Of a DNA stretch of 51,480 bases, positions 14,995 through 23,957 are shown one piece after another (the first letter of the stretch is position 1; each line of letters begins with the position of its first letter). The notes beneath the pieces were generated by a model, which made no database searches, was not told the DNA's origin, and saw only the letters and a list, made by a program, of their open reading frames with translations. A program made the translations under genes and the position numbers. The DNA comes from Candidatus Thioglobus sp. (lineage in GTDB: Bacteria; Pseudomonadota; Gammaproteobacteria; PS1; Pseudothioglobaceae), in assembly GCA_028352435.1 (NCBI GenBank), contig JAOMMB010000007.1, positions 1 to 51,480 of the forward strand. The letters are read 5' to 3'.

Positions 14995-15030
14995 ATGGGC
15001 CAGTGATAGTCTTATTGGCCCATTTTTTTC
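14995..15030 (+). terminator. Intrinsic terminator/attenuator after the binding-protein gene
   Basis: ATGGGCCA (14995-15002) pairs with TGGCCCAT (15016-15023) around a 13-nt loop and is followed by a run of seven T. It lies 28 bases after the stop of the binding-protein gene and would end part of the transcripts. Its 3' arm and T-run overlap the left arm of the next, much longer hairpin. Confidence 0.8.
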
Positions 15031-15077
15031 ATTTGTTTTTGCATTTTATACACTGCAAAAACAAATGAAAAAAATGG
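15020..15077. repeat. 24-bp perfect inverted repeat with 10-nt loop
   Basis: Left arm 15020-15043 and right arm 15054-15077 are exact reverse complements. The stem is AT-rich with A and T tracts at the base. Because it shares 15020-15029 with the GC-rich hairpin at 14995, the two structures cannot form together. It may protect the 3' end of the binding-protein mRNA, act as an antiterminator or stop transcription on the other strand. Confidence 0.85.
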
Positions 15078-15173
15078 TTGTTTATATGTTAATTCTGTTT
15101 AAGTTACTTAAGCCTCAGGTGGCTAATATAAAAAGTCAACAACATCAATTTCAGTATATGTAGTAATTAAATT

Positions 15174-16034
15174 ATGAAAATAAATATCCATAAAATTTTA
15201 CAAGCTCCGAGCATTATCCTATTACTACTATGGATGATTGTTCCTCTAGGTATGACGCTATATTTTTCTTTTCAGCGCTACCATTTACTGTATCCAGAAC
15301 GCTCTGGTTTTGCCGGTCTTTCTAATTATGACTTTTTCCTCACGGATCCAGCATTAGGAGTTTCAGTTTTGAACACTCTTACGCTAGTGGGCGGTGTGAT
15401 TGTTATTTCTGTTATTTTAGGTCTAGGAATTTCACTCCTATTGCAAGAAGCGTTCCGCGGGCGCGGAATTATCCGAATATTATTAATTTCACCTTTCTTC
15501 ATCATGCCAACTGTGAATGCTCTTATGTGGAAGAACATGTTTATGAATCCAGCTTATGGGCTGTTTGCATATATCAGTGAGATATTTGGCTTGCCAGTTG
15601 TAAATTGGCTAGCTGAGTTGCCGCTACTATCAATTATTATTATGCTTAGTTGGCAGTGGACTCCATTTGCATTGCTAATATTTATGACATCCCTCCAATC
15701 AATGGATCAAGAGCAAATCGAGGCTGCAGAAATTGAGGGCGCTGGATTTTGGGCGAAGTTTAGATATTTAACCTTGCCGCATTTAGGCCGGGCCATTGGA
15801 GTGGTTGTGATGATTCAGGCAATTTTCCATCTTGGTGTTTTTGCAGAAATCTATGTGACGACTGGCGGAGGCCCTGGGCATGATAGTACAAATACCACAT
15901 GGTTAATCTTCAAGCAGGCATTACTAGCATTTGATGTCGGTGTAGCTTCAGCTGGTGGAGTCTTTGCAATTATCGTTGCAAATATAATTGCATTTTTCTT
16001 AATTAAAACAGTTGCTAAAGGGATGGGGAAATGA
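15174..16034 (+). CDS. ABC transporter permease, MalF/SmoF-type
   Basis: The 286-residue inner-membrane protein has six hydrophobic segments and the EAA loop, read as QIEAAEIEGAGFWAKFRYLT followed by LPHL, which docks to the ATPase. It belongs to the carbohydrate uptake 1 permease family that pairs with MalG-type partners. It starts 206 bp after the binding-protein gene, past the double hairpin, and its stop overlaps the next permease start by four bases (ATGA). Confidence 0.88.
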   Translation: MKINIHKILQAPSIILLLLWMIVPLGMTLYFSFQRYHLLYPERSGFAGLSNYDFFLTDPALGVSVLNTLTLVGGVIVISVILGLGISLLLQEAFRGRGIIRILLISPFFIMPTVNALMWKNMFMNPAYGLFAYISEIFGLPVVNWLAELPLLSIIIMLSWQWTPFALLIFMTSLQSMDQEQIEAAEIEGAGFWAKFRYLTLPHLGRAIGVVVMIQAIFHLGVFAEIYVTTGGGPGHDSTNTTWLIFKQALLAFDVGVASAGGVFAIIVANIIAFFLIKTVAKGMGK

Positions 16035-16867
16035 TTATAGGTTACCGAAATATGAAAAGAATAAAGCATCAAACTACAGTATTAGCTTGCTGTATTCTTG
16101 CTGTAATATTCTTCTTTCCAATTTTTTGGATGGTTCTTACAAGTTTTAAAACTGAGCTTCAAGCAATTCAATTTCCACCAGTTTTATTTTTTGAACCAAC
16201 ATTAGAAAACTTCTCGATTATAAATGAGAACAGTGACTACACTAAACACGCATTGAATTCAATAATTACCTCCTTAGGGGCGACAGCGCTTGCCATAATC
16301 ATTGCCGTTCCTAGCGCCTACTCAATGGCTTTTTTCCCGGGTCGATATACCAAAGATATCCTGCTTTGGATGCTCTCAACTAAAATGTTGCCCGCTGTTG
16401 CTGTGTTGATGCCAATTTACTTACTTGCGCAATGGTCGAATCTCCTTGATACACGAATTGTACTTATTTTTATTCTTGCTATGATGAACCTTCCTATTAT
16501 TATGTGGCTGTTATTTGCATATTTTAAGGAGATTCCAAAAGAAATACTTGAAGCTAGTCGAATGGATGGTGCTAGCACAATGGAAGAAATTAGATATGTT
16601 GTACTGCCTCTTGCCTGGGGCGGAATTGCCTCGGCTGCCCTTCTAAGTATCGTCTTATGCTGGAATGAGGCATTTTGGACAATTTTACTAACTGCTGCAG
16701 ATGCAGGAACACTAACTGCATTGGTCGCATCGTATTCTATGCCTGAAGGGTTATTTTGGGCGAAGCTATCTGCTGCTTCAACACTTGCTTGTGCCCCAAT
16801 TGTTGTATTTGGATGGTTTGCCCAGAAACAACTAGTCCAGGGCTTAACCTTTGGTGCAGTGAAGTGA
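16031..16867 (+). CDS. ABC transporter permease, MalG/SmoG-type
   Basis: The 278-residue protein has six membrane segments and the EAA loop EASRMDGASTMEEIRYVVLP. It forms the second half of the polyol permease. The ATGA overlap with the upstream gene supports the start at 16031, although ATG 16052 (MKRIKHQ) is an alternative with a more typical cytoplasmic N-terminus. It is followed by 94 bp and then the AraC-type regulator. Confidence 0.88.
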   Translation: MIIGYRNMKRIKHQTTVLACCILAVIFFFPIFWMVLTSFKTELQAIQFPPVLFFEPTLENFSIINENSDYTKHALNSIITSLGATALAIIIAVPSAYSMAFFPGRYTKDILLWMLSTKMLPAVAVLMPIYLLAQWSNLLDTRIVLIFILAMMNLPIIMWLLFAYFKEIPKEILEASRMDGASTMEEIRYVVLPLAWGGIASAALLSIVLCWNEAFWTILLTAADAGTLTALVASYSMPEGLFWAKLSAASTLACAPIVVFGWFAQKQLVQGLTFGAVK

Positions 16868-16961
16868 TCAATAAAGAACAACACTTATGGCCTGATTTAT
16901 CAGATGCTATCATTCTGGTTTCAGTTGCAAATAGTGACAATGTTTTAAGTTAAGGCAAATT

Positions 16962-17846
16962 ATGTCAATAATAGATAAAATAAAACCAGAGTTTGAAATC
17001 GTTGATAAGGTAGAGACGATTCGTTATTTAGAGCATGGCTGGCCCACCCCGCTTTGCCGTTGGCATGCACATGAAGAGTATGAACTGCATTTAGTTTTAA
17101 AAACTTCAGGCAAGGTTTTTGTCGGTGACTATGTTGGACAATTTTATCCTGGATCTTTATTTTTGACCGGCCCTAACTTGCCGCATAATTGGGTAACTGA
17201 AGAAAGTTCAAGTAATGAAATTCCATTACGAGATATGTTAATTCAATTTAATCATAAAACATTGAAAAAGGCATTTGAAGCGTTTCCTGAATTGATGGAA
17301 TTAGATCAACTTTTAGAGTCATCACGCTCCGGTATTGAATTTAAGAATTATGATCCAGAACTTGCCAAAAAGAGCTTAGAGTTAATACGCGATAGCCAAG
17401 GAATAGAAAGGCTGATGCATTTTTTGAATTTTCTAAAAGAGCTTAATAAATGGTCAAAAAAAGCAACATTATCACTTACCAAATTAAATCCTAGTTTATC
17501 CTCAAGTAGCCAACATCGTATCAATGAAGTTGTGAATTATGTAATAGATAACTACAAAGATAATATTTCATTAGTCGAGGCTTCAAAAATTGCAAATATG
17601 AGTGAGAGTGCATTTTCAAGATATTTTATGAAAACAACAGGTAACCGATTCTCAGAATTTGTCTCAAGAATTAGACTAGGAAGAGCATGCGTTATGCTTT
17701 ATGAAACTGATAAAAATATTTCAACTATAGCTTTTGAATCTGGCTATAACAATCTTGCTAATTTTAATAGACAATTTGTTAAATTAAAGGGTGAGACGCC
17801 AAGAGAATACAGAAAGACAGCACATAAAGGATTAATAAGTGAATAA
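16962..17846 (+). CDS. AraC-family transcriptional regulator of the polyol operon
   Basis: The 294-residue protein has an N-terminal cupin-like sensor (WPTPLCRWHAHEEYELHLVL, GSLFLTGPNLPHNW) and a C-terminal AraC DNA-binding domain with two helix-turn-helix units (SLVEASKIANMSESAFSRYF and ISTIAFESGYNNLANFNRQF, ending GETPREYRK). It resembles MtlR-type activators of mannitol operons. It lies within the operon, between permease and dehydrogenase genes, so it probably controls its own operon. Its last bases overlap the next start. Confidence 0.88.
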   Translation: MSIIDKIKPEFEIVDKVETIRYLEHGWPTPLCRWHAHEEYELHLVLKTSGKVFVGDYVGQFYPGSLFLTGPNLPHNWVTEESSSNEIPLRDMLIQFNHKTLKKAFEAFPELMELDQLLESSRSGIEFKNYDPELAKKSLELIRDSQGIERLMHFLNFLKELNKWSKKATLSLTKLNPSLSSSSQHRINEVVNYVIDNYKDNISLVEASKIANMSESAFSRYFMKTTGNRFSEFVSRIRLGRACVMLYETDKNISTIAFESGYNNLANFNRQFVKLKGETPREYRKTAHKGLISE

Positions 17847-19284
17847 AGATATTATAAAAAACAAAAATAAAAGTGAGTCTTTAGTTAAAGCTAGTTTTGA
17901 ACCTGCCGACTGTAAAGTTGGAGTAATTCATATTGGTGTGGGAAATTTCCATAGGGCGCATCAAGCAGTATATTTTAATAATATTTTAAAAAATGCAAGT
18001 TTACGTAATTGGGGTGTTGCTGGAATTAATTTAAGAAAAGAGCAAAGTCAATTTATTATGGATTTAAAAAAATCTAATAATCAATATATCTTAAAGACTA
18101 TTTCAGCAAGTGGAGAAGCCAAACATGAAGAAATAAAATCAATTATAGAGTTATATGATTGGGAGAGTGATGAGAGGGAAATTCAACATCTTTTTTCGTC
18201 TAGCAATGTTCAATTGATAACAACTACAGTTACTGAAAGTGGCTATTATTTTGATAAAGATAAGCAATTAAAAATAACAACAAAAGATATTCAAAATGAT
18301 CTAAATGGAGGAATGCCAATAACTGTTTTTGGAGCTCTTGCAAAAGGTTTGAGAGTGAGAATGGAAAATAATGGGCTTCCAGTTACAATTGCTTGTTGTG
18401 ATAATATTCAAGAAAATGGTGTCATGCTAAAGCAATGCTTTAATCAGTATTTAAATGAATCAGGTGATCAAGCTCTACTAAATTGGGTTTCAAAAAACGC
18501 CAGCTTTCCATCTAGTATGGTTGATAGAATTACACCTAAAGTTGATACTAAGGAGTTACTAAAAATTAAAGAGTCTTTTGGTAGAAGTGATGATTGCCCA
18601 GTTGTCTCTGAAGACTTCATTCAATGGGTGATTGAAGATAAATTTTCTGGAAAAAAGCCCCCTTTAAGTTCTGTTGGAGTCGAAATTGTTGATGATGTAG
18701 AGCCTTATGAAAATACAAAAATTCGTATATTAAATGGAGGGCATACTGCTCTTGCTTATTTAGGTGTATTACGAGGGCATGAAACCTATTACTCGGCATT
18801 AAGTGACCCAGAGCTATCTAATTTTTTCGATTCAATACAAACAAAAGAAATCATTTCATCACTACCAAGAGTGGCTTCAATTAATTACTTAGATTACTTG
18901 TCCACAACCAAGAAAAGGTTTGGAAATCAAAATTTACCCGACTCCTTGTCAAGAATTTGTATGGATGGAGGGTCAAAGTTTCCTATATTTTTATTGCCAG
19001 TCGTTGAGTGGCATTTATCAAAAGGAGAGGTGCCTGAGTTTTCATTAAAGGCGATTGCAAGTTGGTATATTTTTCTATGTCAAGTAATTACCAATAAGAT
19101 AAGTTTTGACTATGTCGAACCAAAATGGAGCATGTTAACTCCTTTTTTAGTTGAAGGTGGAGAGCTTGGTTTTGCAACTGAAGCCGAACTTTGGGGAGAT
19201 ATTCCACAAAAGTACCCTGACTTTGTTGATGGAATTATTAAAGAAATTCAAGAAATGAAAAAAAAATATCAGATTAATTTATAA
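17839..19284 (+). CDS. Mannitol-type polyol 2-dehydrogenase (long-chain MDR family)
   Basis: The 481-residue protein has the family features of mannitol 2-dehydrogenase: GVIHIGVGNFHRAHQAVYFN (NAD-binding start), GRSDDCPVVSEDFIQWVIED, and the catalytic set Lys294, Asn299 and His302 in TKIRILNGGHTALAYLG. It oxidises D-mannitol to D-fructose (or a related polyol such as arabinitol or sorbitol) with NAD. The start is a GTG overlapping the regulator gene by eight bases. With the ABC importer and fructokinase-like gene it makes a full path from polyol to fructose-6-phosphate. Confidence 0.9.
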   Translation: MNKDIIKNKNKSESLVKASFEPADCKVGVIHIGVGNFHRAHQAVYFNNILKNASLRNWGVAGINLRKEQSQFIMDLKKSNNQYILKTISASGEAKHEEIKSIIELYDWESDEREIQHLFSSSNVQLITTTVTESGYYFDKDKQLKITTKDIQNDLNGGMPITVFGALAKGLRVRMENNGLPVTIACCDNIQENGVMLKQCFNQYLNESGDQALLNWVSKNASFPSSMVDRITPKVDTKELLKIKESFGRSDDCPVVSEDFIQWVIEDKFSGKKPPLSSVGVEIVDDVEPYENTKIRILNGGHTALAYLGVLRGHETYYSALSDPELSNFFDSIQTKEIISSLPRVASINYLDYLSTTKKRFGNQNLPDSLSRICMDGGSKFPIFLLPVVEWHLSKGEVPEFSLKAIASWYIFLCQVITNKISFDYVEPKWSMLTPFLVEGGELGFATEAELWGDIPQKYPDFVDGIIKEIQEMKKKYQINL

Positions 19285-19316
19285 AATGTTTTTAGACTTA
19301 TGCAAGGAGAGTAATT

Positions 19317-20312
19317 TTGGCTGAAATTAAATTAGAATCAATATATAAAAATTATGATGAAGTAGGCGTCATTAAGGGTGTTGATATTGAAATTCATGAT
19401 GGGGAGTTTGTTGTTTTTGTTGGACCATCTGGATCAGGCAAGTCTACTTTACTTAGAATGATTGCTGGTCTTGAAGATATTAGTTCGGGGCTCTTAATGA
19501 TTGACGGCGAAGAAATGAATGATGTTCCCCCATCTAAAAGAGAATTGGCTATGGTGTTTCAGTCTTATGCTTTGTATCCTCATATGACTGTCTTAGATAA
19601 CCTAGCTTTCGGACTTAAAATTTCAAAAGTGGAAAAGAATGAAATTAAAGATCGCGTTAATAGGGTAGCTGAGGTATTGCAAATTCATGACCTTTTAGAT
19701 AGGCTTCCTAAGCAATTATCTGGTGGTCAGCGTCAACGAGTGGCGATTGGTAGGGCGATTATTAGAGAGCCAAAAGTTTTTTTATTTGATGAGCCATTAT
19801 CTAATCTAGATTCGGCTTTGAGATCTGATATGAGAGTAGAGCTTTCCGAGCTTCATGAAAAACTAAATGCAACAATGATATACGTGACACATGATCAAAT
19901 CGAAGCTATGACTCTTGCTGATAAAATTGTGGTACTTAATAATGGACTTGTTGAGCAAATTGATACACCAACCGAGCTCTATAATCACCCAAAAACTGAA
20001 TTTGTTGCTGGCTTCATAGGTTCGCCAACCATGAATTTTTTAAGAGGTGATATTGTAAATCAAAGTGGCGCAGAGCTCTATGGTGTAAGACCGGAACATA
20101 TTACGCTTTCACCTACTAAGGGAAAAATAAAATGTACTTTGAAGCATCTAGAAAATTTAGGTGCAGATACCTTATATTACATGCAATCAGAGGATGATCA
20201 GAAAATTACAGTTCGAGTTGAAGGAATGGGGTCTCATAAAAAAGGCGAAGTAATGTTTTTAGATTTTGACGAGGCTAATGTGCATATGTTTAAAGATGGA
20301 AAGCGAGTTTAA
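19317..20312 (+). CDS. ABC transporter ATPase, MalK/SmoK-type
   Basis: The 331-residue protein has Walker A GPSGSGKST, the Q-loop (MVFQSYALYP), signature LSGGQRQRVAIGRA, Walker B VFLFDEPLSNLD and the switch His in YVTHDQIEAMTLAD. A short TOBE-type C-terminal domain (GVRPEHITLSP) follows, as in sugar-importing CUT1 ATPases. It energises the polyol permease. The start is TTG at 19317 with AAGGAG just upstream; the first internal Met lies deep in the ATPase core, so a later start is unlikely. Confidence 0.93.
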   Translation: MAEIKLESIYKNYDEVGVIKGVDIEIHDGEFVVFVGPSGSGKSTLLRMIAGLEDISSGLLMIDGEEMNDVPPSKRELAMVFQSYALYPHMTVLDNLAFGLKISKVEKNEIKDRVNRVAEVLQIHDLLDRLPKQLSGGQRQRVAIGRAIIREPKVFLFDEPLSNLDSALRSDMRVELSELHEKLNATMIYVTHDQIEAMTLADKIVVLNNGLVEQIDTPTELYNHPKTEFVAGFIGSPTMNFLRGDIVNQSGAELYGVRPEHITLSPTKGKIKCTLKHLENLGADTLYYMQSEDDQKITVRVEGMGSHKKGEVMFLDFDEANVHMFKDGKRV

Positions 20313-20323
20313 ATAAACCTCTC

Positions 20324-21256
20324 ATGATAATTTGCGCCGGCGAATCTTTAATTGATATGGTGTCTTTTGTAGGAGAGACTGAATACACACCACATGTTGG
20401 TGGCAGTATTTTGAACACCTCAATAACTTTAGGCAGATTAGGTGCTGAAAGTTTTTATTGTGGCGCTATTTCAAATGACTCTTATGGCGAACTAATTGAA
20501 GAGCGGCTAAAACACTCTAAAGTTAAAAAGGATTTTATAGTTAAAACCAATCGACCTACTACGCTAGCTTATGCAGACGTTGTTGACGGTATAGCTCAAT
20601 ATACTTTTGTTGATGAGCATTCTGCAGGGCGCATGCTAGATAAACAAAGTCTTGAACCTTTTATTGAAAGCTTAAAAAAAACTAAGGCGTTGTTGGTTGG
20701 AGGGATTAGCCTTCAAGCAGAGCCTTGTGGAGCGTCTTGGCAATGGTTAATTGAACAAGTCTCAGGTAATTGCCTAATTTATTTTGATGCCAATATACGT
20801 CCTGACTTTATAGAAAATAAGGCAAAGTATATTGAGCGTTTTAATCAACTCACTTCAAAAGTAGATATTATTAAAATATCTGAGGAAGACTATCAGTATT
20901 TATATGGAATGCAAGACTTCAAGGAAGTCAGTAATGAATGGCTCAAAAACGGTGTGAAGTTAGTTATATTGACTTTAGGTTCTAAAGGTTCAAAAGCTAT
21001 ATTTGATAATGGTAAAGAAGTTTTTGTAAAAGCAAATAAAGTCGGTGTTGTTGATACAATTGCCGCCGGCGATAGTTTTAACGGGGGCTTCCTTTTTAGT
21101 CTCGATACGCAAGGTCTACTAGGCAGGGAAAAGTTGGATACTATGAATGAGTCAATACTTCAACAAACATTGACTTTTGCCAATCAAGTAGCCAGTTTTA
21201 CTGTTACCAAGAAAGGCGCAAATCCACCATGGATTTATGAAATATTAGAGAGTTAA
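20324..21256 (+). CDS. PfkB-family sugar kinase, probable fructokinase
   Basis: The 310-residue protein has the PfkB signatures: GGSILNTSITLGRLGAESFY near the N-terminus and VVDTIAAGDSFNGGFLFSL near residue 245, with the catalytic Asp in GD (IAAGD in place of the common GAGD). It begins 11 bp after the ATPase gene. In this operon it most likely phosphorylates the fructose made by the polyol dehydrogenase. It is the last operon gene; the tRNA-Leu gene faces it. Confidence 0.88.
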   Translation: MIICAGESLIDMVSFVGETEYTPHVGGSILNTSITLGRLGAESFYCGAISNDSYGELIEERLKHSKVKKDFIVKTNRPTTLAYADVVDGIAQYTFVDEHSAGRMLDKQSLEPFIESLKKTKALLVGGISLQAEPCGASWQWLIEQVSGNCLIYFDANIRPDFIENKAKYIERFNQLTSKVDIIKISEEDYQYLYGMQDFKEVSNEWLKNGVKLVILTLGSKGSKAIFDNGKEVFVKANKVGVVDTIAAGDSFNGGFLFSLDTQGLLGREKLDTMNESILQQTLTFANQVASFTVTKKGANPPWIYEILES

Positions 21257-21402
21257 AAATCTATACGATTATTGACAATCACCAAACAATTCTATTTAAT
21301 TTATGGTGGGATTGTACAATATTGTGTGAAACACAGTTTTGACACTAATCCCTTTGTTTATGTGCTCTGTGAGTCTTTATGGGATGTAGTGAAAACGAAA
21401 GA

Positions 21403-21489
21403 TGGTGCCCGGGGCCGGAATCGAACCGGCACGCCGATAAAGGCGCAGGATTTTAAGTCCTGTGTGTCTACCAATTTCACCACCCGGGC
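21403..21489 (-). tRNA. tRNA-Leu (anticodon UAA)
   Basis: On the minus strand the sequence folds as a class II tRNA. The acceptor GCCCGGG pairs with CCCGGGC, followed by A-CCA (encoded CCA at 21403-21405). The D-arm is GTGAAATTGGTAGACAC; the anticodon stem CAGGA/TCCTG encloses CTTAAAA, giving UAA. A long variable arm (CGCC...GGCG) and the T-loop GTTCGATTC follow. The 3' end faces the polyol operon, a common insertion point for islands. Confidence 0.97.
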
Positions 21490-21578
21490 AGGAACTGTGT
21501 AATTACTATAGACACATTAAAAAGAAGCAATTATATACTAAGCATCGGTAAAATTCTATTTTTTTGAGGTGGTATATT

Positions 21579-21788
21579 ATGGGGATTGTTAAGTTAATTA
21601 TTATAGTTTTGGTTATTTGGCTGTGCGTTAGTTTGTGGCGTCAATTTAGAAAAACACCTGATAACAATATTCCTCAGCCATCTACTAGTAAAATGCTTTC
21701 TTGTGGCGTCTGCAAGACGCATATTCCTGAAAATGAAGCCATTATTCAGAATGGTGAAGTTTTTTGTTCTAAAAAATGTTTGAGGTAG
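21579..21788 (+). CDS. PP0621-like small membrane protein with a Cys-rich metal-binding tail
   Basis: The product (69 residues from ATG 21579) has one N-terminal membrane helix (VKLIIIVLVIWLCVSLW) and a tail with CGVCKTHIP and FCSKKC, a four-Cys knuckle likely binding zinc. This matches the PP0621 family of small proteins of unknown function. I chose ATG 21579 because GAGGTGG lies six bases upstream. A TTG 15 bases earlier would place the ribosome site inside the gene. The next gene follows within a few bases. Confidence 0.8.
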   Translation: MGIVKLIIIVLVIWLCVSLWRQFRKTPDNNIPQPSTSKMLSCGVCKTHIPENEAIIQNGEVFCSKKCLR

Positions 21789-21791
21789 TTG

Positions 21792-22436
21792 ATGAAATTT
21801 TTACTTGATTTTTTCCCGATTGTATTATTCTTTATTGTTTATAAAACTATGGGTTTGTATGCAGCAATCTACGCCATGATTGCTGCTACTGCGGTGCAAA
21901 TGTTGGTCGCTCGTTATCAAACGGGTAAATTTGAGAATACTCATCTAGTCACATTTGGGTTGTTGGTCGTTTTGGGTGGTGTGACACTAGCACTAAGAGA
22001 CCCAGCATTTCTAATGTGGAAAGTTAGTGCGCTATATGTTGTATTTGCTGCAGTATTAATTATTAGTATTTGGGTTGGTAAAAAGCCTTTATTAGAAAGA
22101 ATGCTAGGCAAAGAATTAGATTTACCAAAAATTATTTGGAGACAAATAAGTTGGATTTGGGGTCTTGGTTTTGTTGGAATTGCATTGGTTAATGCTTATT
22201 ATGTCCAGCTGGCCTTAAGTGCAAGAGATGCATTGTTTGGTTCGACTGATTTAGATCCTAAGATCGAATTAACAGAGCTTGATTGTGTTGCAACGACGAT
22301 GCCGGATTTGTGCAATATTGCTCAACAGACAGAAGAATCATGGGTTAACTTTAAATTATTTGGTACCATGGGACTAACTTTTATTTTGATCGTTGTCACG
22401 GTGATAATGATTAGCAAGTACGCTAAACAAAAGTAG
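21792..22436 (+). CDS. yciB: YciB/IspZ family inner-membrane protein (septation protein A)
   Basis: The 214-residue protein has five to six membrane helices and the YciB pattern: KFLLDFFPIVLFFIVYKTMG at the start, then AATAVQM, PAFLMWKVSALY, KIIWRQISWIWGLGFVGIA and NFKLFGTMGLTF. E. coli YciB helps maintain envelope integrity and interacts with cell division and elongation proteins. It carries an insertion near residues 150-175 with two Cys (ELDCVATTMPDLCNIAQQ), possibly periplasmic, longer than in E. coli (179 residues). The ATG at 21792 is preferred over the TTG just before it. Confidence 0.88.
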   Translation: MKFLLDFFPIVLFFIVYKTMGLYAAIYAMIAATAVQMLVARYQTGKFENTHLVTFGLLVVLGGVTLALRDPAFLMWKVSALYVVFAAVLIISIWVGKKPLLERMLGKELDLPKIIWRQISWIWGLGFVGIALVNAYYVQLALSARDALFGSTDLDPKIELTELDCVATTMPDLCNIAQQTEESWVNFKLFGTMGLTFILIVVTVIMISKYAKQK

Positions 22437-22448
22437 TAGGAGATTAAT

Positions 22449-23525
22449 ATGAAATACACACCTTTATATCAAGCACATATAGATGCACAAGGAAAAATGG
22501 TTGATTTTGGTGGCTGGGAAATGCCCCTTAATTATGGCTCTCAAATTGAAGAGCATCATCAGGTTCGGTCGGACGCAGGCATGTTTGATGTATCTCATAT
22601 GACTGTGGTAGATTTTAAAGGTACACAAGCTAAAGTTTTTGTACAAACGCTTATTGCTAATGACGTGGAAAAATTAAAAACAGAAGGCAAGGCGTTATAC
22701 AGTTGCATGCTAAACGAAAGTGGCGGTGTGGTCGATGACTTGATTGTTTATTATATAAATGATGAAGACTATCGAATGGTGATTAATGCTGGTACTACAG
22801 AAAAAGATATTGCCTGGATTAATTTACAAGCGCAAAGTTTTGATGTGAGTGTTGAGCCTAAATTTGATTTAGCTATGATTGCTGTTCAAGGACCAAATGC
22901 ACGCGAAAAAGTATTTGCAGCTATGCCTGGTGTTGAAAATATTGCTGGAGAATTAAAGCCTTTTAATGCGGCTAGTTTAGGTAGTTTATTTATTGCCCGA
23001 ACTGGCTATACAGGTGAAGATGGATTTGAAATTATGCTGCCTGATAAATCAGCAGAATTTACTTGGAAGATGCTACTCGAAGGAGGCGTCAAACCTTGTG
23101 GACTTGGTGCGCGTGATACTCTACGTTTAGAGGCAGGCATGAGCTTGTATGGCTCTGAAATGAATGATGAAGTGTCACCATTGGAAGCAGCGCTTTCATG
23201 GACGGTAGACTTATCTAATGAAGACCGCCAGTTTGTTGGCCGTAAAGCTTTAGAAGAATTAAAAAATGAGGGTGCTAAAAATACCATTGTAGGCTTGGTG
23301 TTAGAAGGCAAAGGCGTGATTCGAAATCATCAAAAAGTCGTAACAAGTTTGGGCGATGGTGAGGTTACTTCAGGCACATTCTCTCCTACAATGGGCAAAG
23401 CTATTGCGTTAGCAAGAGTTCCAATAGATGCAACAGGATCATGTGAAATTGAGATGCGAAATAAATTAGTTTCGGCTAAAATAGTCAAACCACCATTTGT
23501 ACGTAATGGTAAAGTATTAGTTTAA
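22449..23525 (+). CDS. gcvT: Glycine cleavage system T protein (aminomethyltransferase)
   Basis: The 358-residue protein contains [31 protein letters not shown], the [12 protein letters not shown] block and [19 protein letters not shown], all standard GcvT motifs (tetrahydrofolate-binding residues included). It releases ammonia from the lipoyl-bound aminomethyl group of GcvH and passes the one-carbon unit to tetrahydrofolate. A Shine-Dalgarno (AGGAG) lies upstream. gcvH follows 46 bp later; gcvP is not next to them and must be elsewhere. Confidence 0.96.
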   Translation: MKYTPLYQAHIDAQGKMVDFGGWEMPLNYGSQIEEHHQVRSDAGMFDVSHMTVVDFKGTQAKVFVQTLIANDVEKLKTEGKALYSCMLNESGGVVDDLIVYYINDEDYRMVINAGTTEKDIAWINLQAQSFDVSVEPKFDLAMIAVQGPNAREKVFAAMPGVENIAGELKPFNAASLGSLFIARTGYTGEDGFEIMLPDKSAEFTWKMLLEGGVKPCGLGARDTLRLEAGMSLYGSEMNDEVSPLEAALSWTVDLSNEDRQFVGRKALEELKNEGAKNTIVGLVLEGKGVIRNHQKVVTSLGDGEVTSGTFSPTMGKAIALARVPIDATGSCEIEMRNKLVSAKIVKPPFVRNGKVLV

Positions 23526-23571
23526 TTTAAAACCTTTATAGGTAAGGCCTACAAAGAATTTGGAGAACGGC

Positions 23572-23946
23572 ATGAGCGAAGTAAGAGACGATAGACAATA
23601 CACACAAACACACGAATGGATTCTAGACAATGGTGACGGCACCTACACTATGGGTGTAACTGACCATGCTCAGGCACTATTAGGTGATATGGTATTTGTA
23701 GAATTACCAGTCGCAGGCGATGAAGCTTCTCAGGAAGATGAGTTTTGTGTTGTGGAATCTGTAAAGGCAGCCAGTGGTGTTTATGCCCCCGCTGATCTTG
23801 AAGTTGTTGAAGTTAATGAAGCATTAGATGATGCGCCTGAATTGGTTAACTCAAGTTGCTATGATGATGGTTGGCTGGTTAAATTTAAAGCAGAAAACAT
23901 CGAAGACTTGATGTCTGCGCAAGACTACACTGAAACACTAGACTAA
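23572..23946 (+). CDS. gcvH: Glycine cleavage system H protein
   Basis: The 124-residue lipoyl carrier has the lipoylation site [15 protein letters not shown] with Lys65 and the start YTQTHEW typical of GcvH. It shuttles the aminomethyl group between the P, T and L proteins. ATG 23572 is chosen because GGAG lies six bases upstream; a TTG twelve bases earlier overlaps that site. It is followed within 11 bp by the RNB-domain gene. Confidence 0.95.
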   Translation: MSEVRDDRQYTQTHEWILDNGDGTYTMGVTDHAQALLGDMVFVELPVAGDEASQEDEFCVVESVKAASGVYAPADLEVVEVNEALDDAPELVNSSCYDDGWLVKFKAENIEDLMSAQDYTETLD

Positions 23947-23957
23947 GTTACATAGTC

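Noticed and set aside
16417-16884. 155-codon antisense frame over the second permease gene
   Set aside because: The plus-strand permease has the EAA loop and six helices; the antisense frame has no motif and is a shadow.
16756-16953. Frame continuing past the second permease to 16953
   Set aside because: It is a shadow of the permease gene that happens to stay open into the gap before the AraC gene; no ribosome site or motif.
21272-21502. 76-codon plus-strand frame over the tRNA
   Set aside because: It runs through the antisense of tRNA-Leu; the translated RNRTGTPIKAQDFKS is the usual spurious tRNA-derived peptide.
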